Below are positions 23,633 through 32,332 of a stretch of DNA of 64,000 bases, one piece after another; positions within the stretch are counted from its first letter, which is position 1; every line of letters begins with the position of its first letter. The translations under genes were made by a program, and so were the position numbers. Origin of the DNA: Crossiella sp. CA-258035 (lineage in GTDB: Bacteria; Actinomycetota; Actinomycetes; Mycobacteriales; Pseudonocardiaceae); NCBI RefSeq assembly GCF_030064675.1, contig NZ_CP116413.1, positions 8,089,501 to 8,153,500 of the forward strand, given 5' to 3'. A model generated the notes under the pieces. The model made no database searches, was not told where the DNA came from, and saw only the letters and a list, made by a program, of their open reading frames with translations.

Positions 23633-24298
23633 TCAGCGGTTCATGGTGCGTGGCCCGTTGCGCGGAACCACACCCCGCCGGATGGAGTCCTCGTGGGTGA
23701 GCCGCACCCACTCCTTCACGTGCGGGCGGCTGAGCAGGAAGAGCACCGCGCCGCAGACCGCGAGCATCAGGAAGGTGCCCAGCGCGGGCAGCAGCCCGAC
23801 CGAGACGCCGCGCATCAGCGAGCGGACCAGGCCGATCGAGCAGATCACGATCGGCAGGCCGGTGGCCATCTGCGACTGCTGGAGGTTGGGGAAGTCCTTG
23901 TGCGCGAGGGAGAGCGCGCCGATCAGGTTGAGCAGGCCGGGACCGGCCACGATGACCGAGATCGGGATCATCACGATCAGGCTGCCCTCGCCGCCGATGC
24001 TCATGGCCAGGATGACGGTGCCGAAGGCCAGCATGCCGACGGCCAGCAGGTAGTTGAGCACGATCGCGACGGAGACCTCGCTGGGCCGGTTCGCCTGACC
24101 GGGGAGCACCTGCTTGCCGGGGCCGGGGTGCGGCGGGCCGGGCTGGTAACCGGGGTGCTGCTGGTAGCCGGGCGGGTAGCCACCGGGCTGCTGGTAGCCG
24201 GGTTGTGGCTGGTAGGGAGCCTGCGGCTGCTGGTACCCCGGCGGTCCGTACGGCTGCCCCGGTTGCGGCGGCTGACCCCACTGCGGTGGCTGCGTCAT
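23633..24298 (-). CDS. Membrane protein with Pro/Gln/Tyr/Gly-rich cytoplasmic N-terminus
   Basis: 221 aa from ATG 24298, preceded by a GGGGGAG site. A longer frame from GTG 24319 is possible. Residues ~1-60 are low-complexity repeats of PxxYQQPGYQ type. The rest has four hydrophobic segments (VAIVLNYLLAVGMLAFGTVILAMSI, SLIVMIPISVIVAGPGLLNLIGAL, LPIVICSIGLVRSLM, LPALGTFLMLAVCGAVLFLL) and a basic tail. Similar proline-rich multipass proteins are common in actinobacteria and unassigned. It diverges from the phosphoesterase gene by ~70 bp. Confidence 0.75.
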   Translation of the reverse strand: MTQPPQWGQPPQPGQPYGPPGYQQPQAPYQPQPGYQQPGGYPPGYQQHPGYQPGPPHPGPGKQVLPGQANRPSEVSVAIVLNYLLAVGMLAFGTVILAMSIGGEGSLIVMIPISVIVAGPGLLNLIGALSLAHKDFPNLQQSQMATGLPIVICSIGLVRSLMRGVSVGLLPALGTFLMLAVCGAVLFLLSRPHVKEWVRLTHEDSIRRGVVPRNGPRTMNR

Positions 24299-24370
24299 CG
24301 TCTCCCCCTGCCTCGACACTGCCCCGGCAAGCTACCGCACCCTGCCGCTGAACGGCCTACTCTCGGCCCC

Positions 24371-25048
24371 ATGGCACGGGTGCTCGTGGTCTCCGACGAG
24401 GTGGTGGCCCAGCTGTGGACCGAGCAGGTCCGGCAGCACCGGGTCGACCTCATCCTGGGCGCGGGCGACCTGCCGTTCGACTACCTGGAGTACCTGGTCA
24501 GCACGCTGGACCGGCCGTGCGTGTTCGTGCCCGGCAACCACGACCCGGACCTGTCCGGCTACAGCAACGTGCGCGGCCTGTGGACCAGGGACGGCATGCC
24601 GGCGCGCTGGCCGGGACCCTCCGGTGCGGCCAACATCGACGGCGCGGTGGTGGACGTGGCCGGGCTGCGGATCGCCGGGCTGGGCGGCTCGATCCGGTAC
24701 AACGCCGGGCCCAACCAGTGGACCGAGCGGCAGCAGGCGCGCCGGGCCAGGCGGCTGGCCAGGCAGGCGAACTGGCGGCGGGTGCGGGACGGGAAATCGG
24801 TGGACGTGCTGCTCACCCACTCGCCACCCTTGGACTGCGGGGACCGGGAGGACCCGCCGCACCGGGGGTTCGCCTGCCTGCACGACACCGTGCACCGGCT
24901 GCGGCCCCGGCTGCTGCTGCACGGCCACATCCATCCGCACGGTGAGACGACACCTGATCGTCGGCTGGGCGACACGCTGGTGCGCAATGTTGTGGGCTAC
25001 CACCTGCTCGACATCGGATCCACCGAGGAGGTTCGGCGTGCGCGGTGA
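24371..25048 (+). CDS. Metallophosphoesterase, calcineurin-like
   Basis: 225 aa, ATG 24371, with TACTCT at 24358-24363 giving a leaderless arrangement. Motifs: VVSDEV (motif I, where the usual D-x-H has Val in place of His), LGAGDLPFDY, VPGNHD, DVLLTHSPP and LLHGHIHPHG. Five of six metal-ligand motifs are intact, but the first lacks its His, which may change the metal centre. The substrate is unknown; relatives act on cyclic nucleotides, phosphoproteins or nucleic acid. Its last 11 bases overlap the ParB-like gene. Confidence 0.83.
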   Translation: MARVLVVSDEVVAQLWTEQVRQHRVDLILGAGDLPFDYLEYLVSTLDRPCVFVPGNHDPDLSGYSNVRGLWTRDGMPARWPGPSGAANIDGAVVDVAGLRIAGLGGSIRYNAGPNQWTERQQARRARRLARQANWRRVRDGKSVDVLLTHSPPLDCGDREDPPHRGFACLHDTVHRLRPRLLLHGHIHPHGETTPDRRLGDTLVRNVVGYHLLDIGSTEEVRRAR

Positions 25049-25883
25049 CACCGGTTTCCCCCGGGCCGACGCGGAGAACGACTTCCTGCGCGCCCGGCGG
25101 CGGCAGGTGCTGGCCAGGCTGGCCGCCTGGCTGCGCAGGGAGCCCGACGACGTGAACATCATGCTGCCCTTCGACGAGGTGGTGGCCGCGCTGGGCCGGG
25201 AGAGCGAGCGGCGGCTCGGCCTCCAGGTCATCCGGCTGGATTCGATCGTCGGCAGCGTGGACCGGACCAGGGACTTCGACCGGCGGTTCCGGCCGACCTC
25301 GGCCAGGGTGCGGGAGCGCTGGCAGCGGCTGGCGCTGGCCCAGCGGCGCGGGGAGAGCGTGCCGCCGATCGAGGTCTACCGGATCGGCGACCTGCACTTC
25401 GTCAACGACGGGCACCACCGGGTCTCGGTGGCGCACGCGCTGGGCCTGCGCACCATCGAGGCCTACGTGACCGAGGTGCGCACCAAGCTCGACCCCTACG
25501 GCGTGCGGCACCGCGGCGACCTGATCGTCAAGGACTACCGGCGGATATTCCTGGAGCGGGTGCCGCTGGTCGGGCAGGCCAGGGCCGCGGTGGTGATGAG
25601 CGACCCGTGGGACTACGCCGAGCTGGGCGAGTCGATCGAGGCCTGGGGCTTCCGGCTGATGCAGGACGAGGGCGAGTTCCGGGACCGGGCGACCATCGCG
25701 CGGCGCTGGTTCGCCGAGGAGTTCACCCCGGTGGTGAGCATGCTGCGACAGGCCGACCTGGTCGGCGAGCGCACCGAGGCCGAGGCGTACCTGGTGGTCA
25801 GCGGCGAGCGCTACCGGCTGATCCGCACCCACCGGTGGAGCGATGAGGTGGTCAACGCGCTGCGGGACCGGATGCGGTCCTAG
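25038..25883 (+). CDS. ParB/sulfiredoxin-fold (ParB N-terminal-like) protein
   Basis: 281 aa, GTG 25038 with AGGAGG 6 nt upstream inside the preceding gene. The core FVNDGHHRVSVAHALGLRTIEAYVTEV (DGHHR motif, residues ~118-145) is the ParB/Srx nuclease-like fold. Preceding it is the RLDSIVGSVDRTRDFDRRFRP region. There is no HTH of a true ParB, so a role in chromosome partition is not indicated. The tight overlap with the phosphoesterase suggests a two-gene functional unit, perhaps nucleotide or phosphoprotein chemistry (inference). Its stop shares CTAG with the convergent STAS gene. Confidence 0.75.
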   Translation: MRGDTGFPRADAENDFLRARRRQVLARLAAWLRREPDDVNIMLPFDEVVAALGRESERRLGLQVIRLDSIVGSVDRTRDFDRRFRPTSARVRERWQRLALAQRRGESVPPIEVYRIGDLHFVNDGHHRVSVAHALGLRTIEAYVTEVRTKLDPYGVRHRGDLIVKDYRRIFLERVPLVGQARAAVVMSDPWDYAELGESIEAWGFRLMQDEGEFRDRATIARRWFAEEFTPVVSMLRQADLVGERTEAEAYLVVSGERYRLIRTHRWSDEVVNALRDRMRS

Positions 25884-26623
25884 CCAGAAGAAGTCCTGAT
25901 CGTCGCCCAGGCCACCCGCCTGCCGTCGCCGGTGGGCGTGTAGCCCCAGGTGTGCGCCACCGCGGCCAGCTCCCGGCCGCGGTCGAAGCCGCCGCCCAGC
26001 TGGGGCAGGAACGGGTCGTCCACCCGGACCGCCACGGTGAGCTGCCCGTCGCACAGCTCGACCCGCAGCAGCAGGCCCTCGCCCCAGGAGGAGTCCCCTG
26101 CCAGCGCCTCGAAGATCAGCCGCTCGGCCACCGAGGTGGCGGCCGCCGCCGAGGCGGGCACGCCCCAGTTCCGGCACACCTCGTCGACCACCTCGGCCAC
26201 CCACTGCGGACTGACCCGGCAGACCGGCACGCTGAAGCGCACCCGGTTGCGCGGCGGCGCGTCCAGCACCGAGGCCAGCGCGGCGGGCACGGTCGGGAAC
26301 ACCGGCACGAACTCCAGCACGGTGCTGCGGTCCATCACCGCACGCAGCTCCGGCCCCGGCTCGGCCAGCAGCAACGGCACCCCCGGCCAGCGGGCCACCG
26401 ACAGCCGGACCACGGCGAAGACCGACAGCGGCGCCGGGGTCAGCGCGGACAACCTGGACAGGTCGACCACCAGCGCGTGCGGGGCGGGGTCGACCGCGTG
26501 CAGCAGCACATCGCGCAGCTGCGGGTAGGAACTGGAGTCGAGCAGGCCCTCCACCCGCAGCACGGCGGCGTCGCCACCGGGTTCGACCCGCGTCGACAGG
26601 ACGCTGTCTTCGACCGACATCAT
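25880..26623 (-). CDS. STAS-domain anti-anti-sigma-like protein with C-terminal kinase-like (HATPase) domain
   Basis: 247 aa from ATG 26623 (ATG 26620 is equally possible). Residues ~5-100 form a STAS domain (VLRVEGLLDSSSYPQLRDVLLHAV then ALVVDLSRLSALTPAPLSVFA; the usual phospho-Ser position reads LTPAP, so it may lack the phosphorylation site). Residues ~125-245 resemble an RsbW/HATPase_c-type domain (PQWVAEVVDEVCRNWGVP, AERLIFEALAGDS, LTVAVRVDDPFLP). Such fusions act in partner-switch control of sigma factors. A 13-bp inverted repeat lies 57 bp upstream. Confidence 0.72.
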   Translation of the reverse strand: MMSVEDSVLSTRVEPGGDAAVLRVEGLLDSSSYPQLRDVLLHAVDPAPHALVVDLSRLSALTPAPLSVFAVVRLSVARWPGVPLLLAEPGPELRAVMDRSTVLEFVPVFPTVPAALASVLDAPPRNRVRFSVPVCRVSPQWVAEVVDEVCRNWGVPASAAAATSVAERLIFEALAGDSSWGEGLLLRVELCDGQLTVAVRVDDPFLPQLGGGFDRGRELAAVAHTWGYTPTGDGRRVAWATIRTSSG

Positions 26624-26679
26624 CTCCAGCCTCGCTCTTTCCGGCGGCCCGCGAGGACTCGGGAACAGGAGTAAGTGGC

Positions 26680-26723
26680 GGTGGCGTCGATGGTCGAGGG
26701 GGGAGTCAGACATCGACGCCACC
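26680..26723. promoter_or_regulatory. 13-bp perfect inverted repeat upstream of the STAS gene
   Basis: GGTGGCGTCGATG (26680-26692) and CATCGACGCCACC (26711-26723) are exact complements separated by 18 nt. The element lies between the LuxR gene end and the STAS gene start. It is either an RNA hairpin in the STAS 5' leader or an operator; no T-run is present. Confidence 0.45.
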
Positions 26724-26773
26724 CGCCTCCGGCGCGGCCACGCAGGGGTCAGCAAACGCGTCGCGCCGGTACG

Positions 26774-26801
26774 GAGGGCTCCCGGGGGGAGTGGAACCCT
26801 C
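26774..26801 (-). terminator. Probable terminator of the LuxR-family regulator gene
   Basis: On the minus strand GAGGGTTCC pairs with GGAGCCCTC across a 10-nt loop, with one U-G pair. It starts ~50 nt after the stop of the regulator. No U-tract follows, which is common for actinobacterial terminators. Confidence 0.45.
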
Positions 26802-26849
26802 TGTAGTCATCGTCGGCTGCCCGCGCCCGCGAGAGGACGGGATAAATAC

Positions 26850-29177
26850 CTATCTTTCGCCCGAACCGCCGTCCCGGTTGCGCCGTTGGGCCACCCAGGC
26901 CGCGATCCGGGCCCTGGAGCTGAAGCCCAGCTTCTGCAGGATCCGCTCCACGTGGCCTTCCGCGGTGCGCACCGCGATGACCAGGCGTTCGGCGATCTCC
27001 TTGTTGGACAGGCCCTCCGCGACCAGCTCGGCCACCTGCCGCTCCCGCCTGGTCAGCGCGTCCGGCTCGCCGGCCTTGACCGGCCGGGACCTGGCCGGTG
27101 GGCGCAGGTCCAGGGCCAGGTCGATGGCGGCCTCGGTGGTCAGGTCGCGGCCCCGGCCGTGCGCCGCGGTGTAGGCGGCCTCGCCGAGCACGGCCCTGGT
27201 GTCGGCCACGCAGCTGGTGTGCGGCTGGAGGAAGTGGCGGGAGCCGAACAGCGGGTAGCCGACCGCGCTCCACTGCGCCTCGGTCGCGCCGAGCAGCACC
27301 GCGGCCCGCTCCGGCCTGCCCTCGGCCGCGGCGGTCCAGGCCAGCAGCTCCACCGCGAGCACGATGCCGAGCAGGTCGTGGAAGTCCCGTTTGATCCGCA
27401 GCGAGGCCTGGGCGCCCGCGCGGGCCGCGGCCAGGTCGCCCCGGCAGAAGTCGACCAGGGCCAGGCAGAAGGTGGCGTAGGCCGAGGCCCACCGCTCACC
27501 GGCCGCCCTGCTCAGCCCGCAGGCGGCGTGGCAGAGCTGGGCGGCCCGGTCGAACTCGCCCTGGAAGCTCAGCGCCACGGCCATCTCCACGTAGCTCATC
27601 AGCACGTGCCCGTTGACCAGGCCGAGCCGGTTGTAGCGCTCGATCGCGGAGCCGAACAGCTCCACCGCGGCGTCCAGGTCGTCGCCGATCAGGCTCAGGC
27701 AGCCCAGCCGGTGCACCGCGTAGGCCAGCACCAGCTCGTCGCCGTCGCCCTCGGCCAGCTCCTTGACCTCGGTCAGGCAGTCCCGCGCGGCCGCCAGCCT
27801 GCCTTGCAGGGTGGCCACGTAACCATTGACCCACAGCGCCTTGCGCCGCGCGGGCTGGTCGGCCGGGTTCAGCTCCAGCGCCCGGCCCAGCCAGTAGCCG
27901 CCCTCGGCGAGGTAGCCGCAGCCCGCCCAGTAGCACCACAGCGCCCCGGCCAGCCGCAGGCCGCACTCCGCCCGCTCCGGCTCGGCCAGGCAGAACTCCA
28001 GCGCGACCCGCACGTTCGCGTGCTCGGACTCCAGCCAGCGGAAGGTCTCCAGCTGTCTCGGCCCGAACCACTCGTGCTCCGAGCGCTCGATCAGCCGCAG
28101 GTAGTGCGCGCAGTGCTTGCGCTGCACCACCGTCCGCGCCTCGCCGAGCTTCTCCAGCCCGAACTGGCGCAGGGTCTCCAGCAGCCGGTAGCGGGCGCCA
28201 GCGGGGTGGTCCTCGCGGCTGAGGATCGACTTGTCCACCAGCCCGGCGACCAGGTCGAAGACCTCCTCCACCAGCAGCCCGTCCCCGCTGCACACCGCGC
28301 CGGCCGCGGCCAGGTCGAAGCTGCCGGCGAACACCGAGAGCCGGGCCCACAGCAGCTGTTCGCGCGGCGCGCACAGCTCGAAGCTCCAGTCCACCGCGGC
28401 CCGCAGGGTCTGGTGCCTGGGCAGCGCGGCCCTGCTGCCGCCGGTGAGCAGGCCGTAGCGGTCGTGCAGCCGTTCCTCGATCTCGCCGACGGTCAGCGCG
28501 CGCACCCGCACCGCGGCCAGCTCGATGGCCAGCGGCAGCCCGTCCAGCTGCTTGCACAGCCTGGCCACCGTGGGCAGGTTCTCCGCGGTCAGGGTGAAGT
28601 CCGGGGCCACCGCGGCGGCCCGTTCGGCGAACAGGGTCAGCGCGGTGTCCTGCCGCCGTGCCGCGTCCGGCTCCGGCACCACCAGCGGCGGCACCGGCCA
28701 GACCTGTTCGCCTGCCACGCCCAGCGGCTGCCTGCTGGTGGCCAGCACCCGCAGGCCAGGGGCGGTGCGCAGCAGCCGGGCGACCAGGGCGGCGCAGGCG
28801 TCCAGCAGGTGTTCGCAGTTGTCCAGCACCAGCAACAGGCTCCGGGCGCGCAGCTGTTCGGCGAGCACCTCCAGGCGGTCCCGGCCGGTGTCGTCGTGCA
28901 GGCCGAGGGCGGTGGCCACCGCGTGCGGCACCAGCTCCGGGCCGGTCAGGTCGGCCAGCTCGACCAGCCAGACGCTGTCCCGGAAGGAGCGGCGCAGCTC
29001 GGCGGCGACCCTGGCGGCCAGCCGGGTCTTGCCGACGCCGCCCACACCGGTGAGGGTGAGCAGCCTGGTGCCGCTCAGCTGGCGTTTGACCTCGGCGATG
29101 TCCGGACGGCGCCCCACCAGAGTGTTCACCTCGGCCGGCAGGTTCCCCGCCGGTCGCGGTGACAGCGCGCTCCCCAC
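26850..29177 (-). CDS. LuxR-family transcriptional regulator with NB-ARC-like ATPase and TPR region
   Basis: 775 aa. The N-terminus has an ATPase with Walker A GVGGVGKT (44-51), LLLVLDNCEHLLDA (Walker B-like) and VLATSRQPLGVAGEQVWPVPPL (sensor motif). A winged-helix region follows, then a long helical TPR-like section (~380-690). The C-terminal LuxR/GerE HTH reads LTRRERQVAELVAEGLSNKEIAERLVIAVRTAEGHVERILQKLGFSSR. Such LAL/AfsR-like regulators activate metabolite or stress genes on sensing a ligand. GTG 29177 has TAGGGT (29184-29189) 6 nt upstream, so it is probably leaderless. The target is unknown. Confidence 0.9.
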   Translation of the reverse strand: MGSALSPRPAGNLPAEVNTLVGRRPDIAEVKRQLSGTRLLTLTGVGGVGKTRLAARVAAELRRSFRDSVWLVELADLTGPELVPHAVATALGLHDDTGRDRLEVLAEQLRARSLLLVLDNCEHLLDACAALVARLLRTAPGLRVLATSRQPLGVAGEQVWPVPPLVVPEPDAARRQDTALTLFAERAAAVAPDFTLTAENLPTVARLCKQLDGLPLAIELAAVRVRALTVGEIEERLHDRYGLLTGGSRAALPRHQTLRAAVDWSFELCAPREQLLWARLSVFAGSFDLAAAGAVCSGDGLLVEEVFDLVAGLVDKSILSREDHPAGARYRLLETLRQFGLEKLGEARTVVQRKHCAHYLRLIERSEHEWFGPRQLETFRWLESEHANVRVALEFCLAEPERAECGLRLAGALWCYWAGCGYLAEGGYWLGRALELNPADQPARRKALWVNGYVATLQGRLAAARDCLTEVKELAEGDGDELVLAYAVHRLGCLSLIGDDLDAAVELFGSAIERYNRLGLVNGHVLMSYVEMAVALSFQGEFDRAAQLCHAACGLSRAAGERWASAYATFCLALVDFCRGDLAAARAGAQASLRIKRDFHDLLGIVLAVELLAWTAAAEGRPERAAVLLGATEAQWSAVGYPLFGSRHFLQPHTSCVADTRAVLGEAAYTAAHGRGRDLTTEAAIDLALDLRPPARSRPVKAGEPDALTRRERQVAELVAEGLSNKEIAERLVIAVRTAEGHVERILQKLGFSSRARIAAWVAQRRNRDGGSGER

Positions 29178-29218
29178 GAGGAGACCCTAGGTCGCGCCGA
29201 GTAGCCAATCAACCGCGG

Positions 29219-29950
29219 TCAGCGTGGTGCGCCCGACCGGTCCACCGCTTCCTTGATCGCCCGGTCCACCGCCTGCTGGAACGCGGTGACCACGGCCCTG
29301 GTGGTGGCCGGGCGGAGCTTGCGCAGCGCGATGATCAGCTGCTCGCGTTCCTCCGGCGGCCTGCCGTGCTCCTGGTAGGGCCGCAACACCCTGGTGGAGA
29401 ACAGCTTGCGCAGATCGGCCGCGATCCGCTCGGCGTGCTTGTTGATCACCTCGCCGGCGTCCATCAGCAGCTCGAAGGGCATCGGCAGGTCGATCAGCTC
29501 CAGCGCGAGGGAGAACTCCACCGCGCTGGCCACCCGGAACTTGTCCTCGTCCACCATCTCCAGCACGTGCAGCATGAGCAGGCGGCCGAGCTCCTCGTCG
29601 GTGAGCCTGCGCCCGGCGCGGCGGTCCACCGCGTCCCGGTCCATCTCCTCGTACTCCCCGGCCCACGGCGCGACCAGCGCCCCGTGCAGCGCGATGTCCT
29701 GCACGGTGGCATCCGGTTCCAGCCTGGCCATGTAGCGCTCGACCGCGGCCAGGGTGAAGCCCAGGTTCTGCAGCTCGCGGATCAGGTCCAGCCTGGCCAG
29801 GTGCTCGGGCCCGTACAGCCCGACCCGGCCGCGCAGCGTCGGCGGCGGCAGCATGCCCTTGCCCGCGTAGAAGCGCACCGTGCGCACGGTCATTCCCGCG
29901 CGGGCGGCCAGCTCGTCCACGGTGAGCGTCGGATCGTCGGCGTCCAGCAC
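29219..29950 (-). CDS. MerR-family regulator, probably of fatty-acid degradation genes
   Basis: 243 aa from GTG 29950. The HTH reads LTVDELAARAGMTVRTVRFYAGKGMLPPP, followed by GLYGPEHLARLDLIRELQNLGFTLAAVERYM. A long C-terminal helical domain (~90-243) could bind an acyl-CoA-like effector. Starts at 30001 (ATG) are possible, but ACAATA/TATTGT at 29958-29963 lies 7 nt upstream of GTG 29950, the leaderless pattern, and the family alignment begins there. The 23-bp palindrome just upstream is repeated in front of fadA, so this regulator most likely controls itself, the divergent CoA-transferase operon and fadAB. Confidence 0.82.
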   Translation of the reverse strand: MLDADDPTLTVDELAARAGMTVRTVRFYAGKGMLPPPTLRGRVGLYGPEHLARLDLIRELQNLGFTLAAVERYMARLEPDATVQDIALHGALVAPWAGEYEEMDRDAVDRRAGRRLTDEELGRLLMLHVLEMVDEDKFRVASAVEFSLALELIDLPMPFELLMDAGEVINKHAERIAADLRKLFSTRVLRPYQEHGRPPEEREQLIIALRKLRPATTRAVVTAFQQAVDRAIKEAVDRSGAPR

Positions 29951-29974
29951 GGAGTGGACAATACACCCCAGTTG

Positions 29975-29997
29975 GTGTGACAGTAGTGGTGTCACAC
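29975..29997. promoter_or_regulatory. Inverted-repeat operator GTGTGACA-N7-TGTCACAC between MerR gene and CoA-transferase operon
   Basis: An 8-bp perfect inverted repeat with a 7-nt spacer, in the divergent intergenic region. The 7-bp core TGTGACA-N7-TGTCACA recurs before fadA at 33215-33235. In both, CACGTT/CACGAT follows 9-10 nt downstream, as a possible -10 element for the rightward promoter. The probable ligand is the adjacent MerR protein. Confidence 0.7.
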
Positions 29998-30035
29998 TCA
30001 TCACGGCACGTTCTCGCACCGGTGGAGGTACTCCG

Positions 30036-31139
30036 ATGGCTGGCCCGCTGAGCGGGATCAGGGTGGTCGAGCTGTCCGGGCTCGGGCCTGGCCCCTTCGC
30101 CGGCATGCTGCTCGCCGACCTGGGCGCGGACGTGGTGGTGGTGCAGCGGCCCGGCGGCTCCGTGCTGACCGGCACCGGCCGCTACGACGTGCTCAACCGG
30201 GGCAAGCGGTCCCTGGTGGCCAACCTCAAGGACCCGGCGGAGAAAGAGCTGGTGCTGCGCCTGGCCGAGCGCGCCGACGTGCTGCTGGAGGGCTTCCGCC
30301 CCGGCGTCACCGAACGTCTCGGCCTCGGCCCGGAGGACTGCTGGGCGCGCAACCCCAAGCTGGTCTACGGCCGGATGACCGGCTGGGGCCAGGACGGCCC
30401 GTGGTCGTCCATGGCCGGGCACGACATCGGCTACATCGCGGTCACCGGCGCGCTGGGCGCGATCGGCCGCGCCGGTGGGCCGCCGCAGGTGCCGCTGAAC
30501 CTGCTCGGCGACTTCGGCGGCGGCGGGATGTACCTGGTGGTCGGCGTGCTGGCCGCGCTGCTCAGCGCGAAGACCACCGGCAAGGGCCAGGTGGTGGACG
30601 CCGCGATCGTGGACGGCACCGCGCACCTGGCCACGCTGATCTTCGGCATGCTGGCCAGCGGCGGCTGGAAAGACGAGCGCGGGGCCAACATGCTGGACAC
30701 CGGCGCCCCGTACTACGACGTCTACCCCACCGCCGACGACCGGCACCTGGCCGTGGGCGCGATCGAACCCCAGTTCTTCGCCGAGCTGCTGACCAAACTC
30801 GACCTCGCCGACAAGGCCCCGCCGCAGCACGACACCGCCCGCTGGCCGGAGCTGCGCGCGCTGATCGGCGAGGCCGTCCGCGCCCAGCCGCTGTCCCACT
30901 GGGCCAAGGTCTTCGACGGCAGCGACGCCTGCGCCGCCCCGGTGCTGAACCTGGCCGAGGCCCCCGACCACCCGCACCTGGCCGCCCGCGGCACCTTCAC
31001 CGAACGCGACGGCGTGCGCCAGCCCGCCCCCGCGCCCCGCTTCTCGCACACCCCCAACGCCCCGGTCGGGCCGCCGCCCGCGCCGGGTGAGCACACCGAG
31101 GAAGTCCTGACCGACTGGGACGTGTCCCGCCCCGCCTGA
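30036..31139 (+). CDS. CaiB/BaiF CoA-transferase family protein (alpha-methylacyl-CoA racemase-like)
   Basis: 367 aa, ATG 30036 with GGTGGAGG 7 nt upstream. Class III CoA-transferase/racemase fold: GIRVVELSGLGPGPFAGMLLADLGADVVVVQRPGG at the N-terminus, YDVLNRGKRSLVANLKD, GFRPGVTERLGLGPEDC, YGRMTGWGQDGPWSSMAGHDIGYIAVTG. The Asp of AGHDIGY matches the racemase catalytic dyad (AMACR-type His-Asp) better than a CoA-transferase. It would convert (R)- to (S)-2-methylacyl-CoA so that branched chains can enter beta-oxidation. The next gene is an acyl-CoA dehydrogenase. Confidence 0.87.
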   Translation: MAGPLSGIRVVELSGLGPGPFAGMLLADLGADVVVVQRPGGSVLTGTGRYDVLNRGKRSLVANLKDPAEKELVLRLAERADVLLEGFRPGVTERLGLGPEDCWARNPKLVYGRMTGWGQDGPWSSMAGHDIGYIAVTGALGAIGRAGGPPQVPLNLLGDFGGGGMYLVVGVLAALLSAKTTGKGQVVDAAIVDGTAHLATLIFGMLASGGWKDERGANMLDTGAPYYDVYPTADDRHLAVGAIEPQFFAELLTKLDLADKAPPQHDTARWPELRALIGEAVRAQPLSHWAKVFDGSDACAAPVLNLAEAPDHPHLAARGTFTERDGVRQPAPAPRFSHTPNAPVGPPPAPGEHTEEVLTDWDVSRPA

Positions 31140-31174
31140 CCCCCCTGCCGCACACCCCATCCCGGGAGAGTTCG

Positions 31175-32317
31175 ATGCGCCGCGACATCTTCACCAGCGA
31201 GCACGAGGAGTTCCGCGAGCTGGCCCGCACCTTCATCGCCAAGGAGGTCGAGCCGAACCACGCCCGCTGGGAGGACAACGGCATCGTCGACCGGGAGGCC
31301 TGGCTGGCCGCGGGCCGGATCGGGCTGTTGGGCATGGCGGTGCCGGAGGAGTACGGCGGTGGCGGCGCGCCGGACTACCGCTTCAACCTGGTGCTGGCCG
31401 AGGAGCTGGTGCGCGCCGGCGCCAGCGGCCTGGCGCTGCCGCTGCACAACGACATCATCCTGCCGTACCTGCTGAACCTGGCCACCGAGGAGCAGAAGCG
31501 CCGCTGGCTGCCCGGCTTCTGCTCGGGCGAGCTGGTCAGTGCGATCGCGATGACCGAGCCCGGCACCGGCAGCGACCTGCAGGGCATCACCACCACCGCG
31601 GTCCGCGACGGCGACGAGTACGTGCTCAACGGGCAGAAGACCTTCATCAGCAACGGGATCATGGCCGACCTGGTGATCGTGGCGGCCAAGACCGACCCGG
31701 CCGCGGGCGCGCACGGGGTCAGCCTGCTGGTGGTGGAGCGCGGCATGACCGGGTTCAGCCGGGGCCGCAACCTGGACAAGATCGGCCAGAAGGCGCAGGA
31801 CACCGCGGAGCTGTTCTTCGACGACGTGCGGGTGCCGGCGAACAACCTGCTCGGCGAGGAGGGCAATGGCTTCGTCTACCTGATGCAGAACCTGCCGCAG
31901 GAGCGGCTGTCCATCGCGGTGGCCGCGGTGGCCGGGGCCGAGCGGGTGCTGGAGCTGACCAAGCAGTACTGCAAGGATCGCGAGGCCTTCGGCAGGCCGA
32001 TCGGCAAGTTCCAGCACAACCGGTTCCTGCTGGCCGAGCTGGCCACCGAGATCACCATCGCCAGGGTGTTCGTGGACCGCTGCGTCACCGAGCACACCAA
32101 GGGCGCGCTGGCCATCGACGAGGCCGCGATGGCCAAGTGGTGGACCACAGAACTCCAGACGAAGGTGGCCGACCGCTGCCTCCAGCTGCACGGTGGGTAC
32201 GGCTACATGACCGAGTACCCGGTGGCGAAGGCCTTCCTGGACGGCCGGGTGCAGACCATCTACGGCGGCACCACCGAGATCATGAAAGAGATCATCGGTA
32301 GAACAATGGGGTTCTAG
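31175..32317 (+). CDS. Acyl-CoA dehydrogenase
   Basis: 380 aa, ATG 31175 after GGGAGAG. Three-domain ACAD: N-terminal helices with IGLLGMAVPEEYGGGGAPDYRF, FAD-binding middle region AIAMTEPGTGSDLQGITTTAVRDGDEYVLNGQKTFISNG, and C-terminal helices ending LQLHGGYGYMTEYPVAKAFLDGRVQTIYGGTTEIMKEIIGR. The catalytic base is likely the Glu of YGGTTEIMK. It oxidises an acyl-CoA to the enoyl-CoA with FAD. It is second in the MerR-controlled operon. Chain length preference is unknown. Confidence 0.9.
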   Translation: MRRDIFTSEHEEFRELARTFIAKEVEPNHARWEDNGIVDREAWLAAGRIGLLGMAVPEEYGGGGAPDYRFNLVLAEELVRAGASGLALPLHNDIILPYLLNLATEEQKRRWLPGFCSGELVSAIAMTEPGTGSDLQGITTTAVRDGDEYVLNGQKTFISNGIMADLVIVAAKTDPAAGAHGVSLLVVERGMTGFSRGRNLDKIGQKAQDTAELFFDDVRVPANNLLGEEGNGFVYLMQNLPQERLSIAVAAVAGAERVLELTKQYCKDREAFGRPIGKFQHNRFLLAELATEITIARVFVDRCVTEHTKGALAIDEAAMAKWWTTELQTKVADRCLQLHGGYGYMTEYPVAKAFLDGRVQTIYGGTTEIMKEIIGRTMGF

Positions 32318-32332
32318 CGGGAGGGAAGTGCC

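Noticed and set aside
23693-24370. Longer start for the metallophosphoesterase reaching back to 23693
   Set aside because: The added segment is antisense to the membrane-protein gene and low in family similarity; ATG 24371 has a -10 hexamer at leaderless distance.
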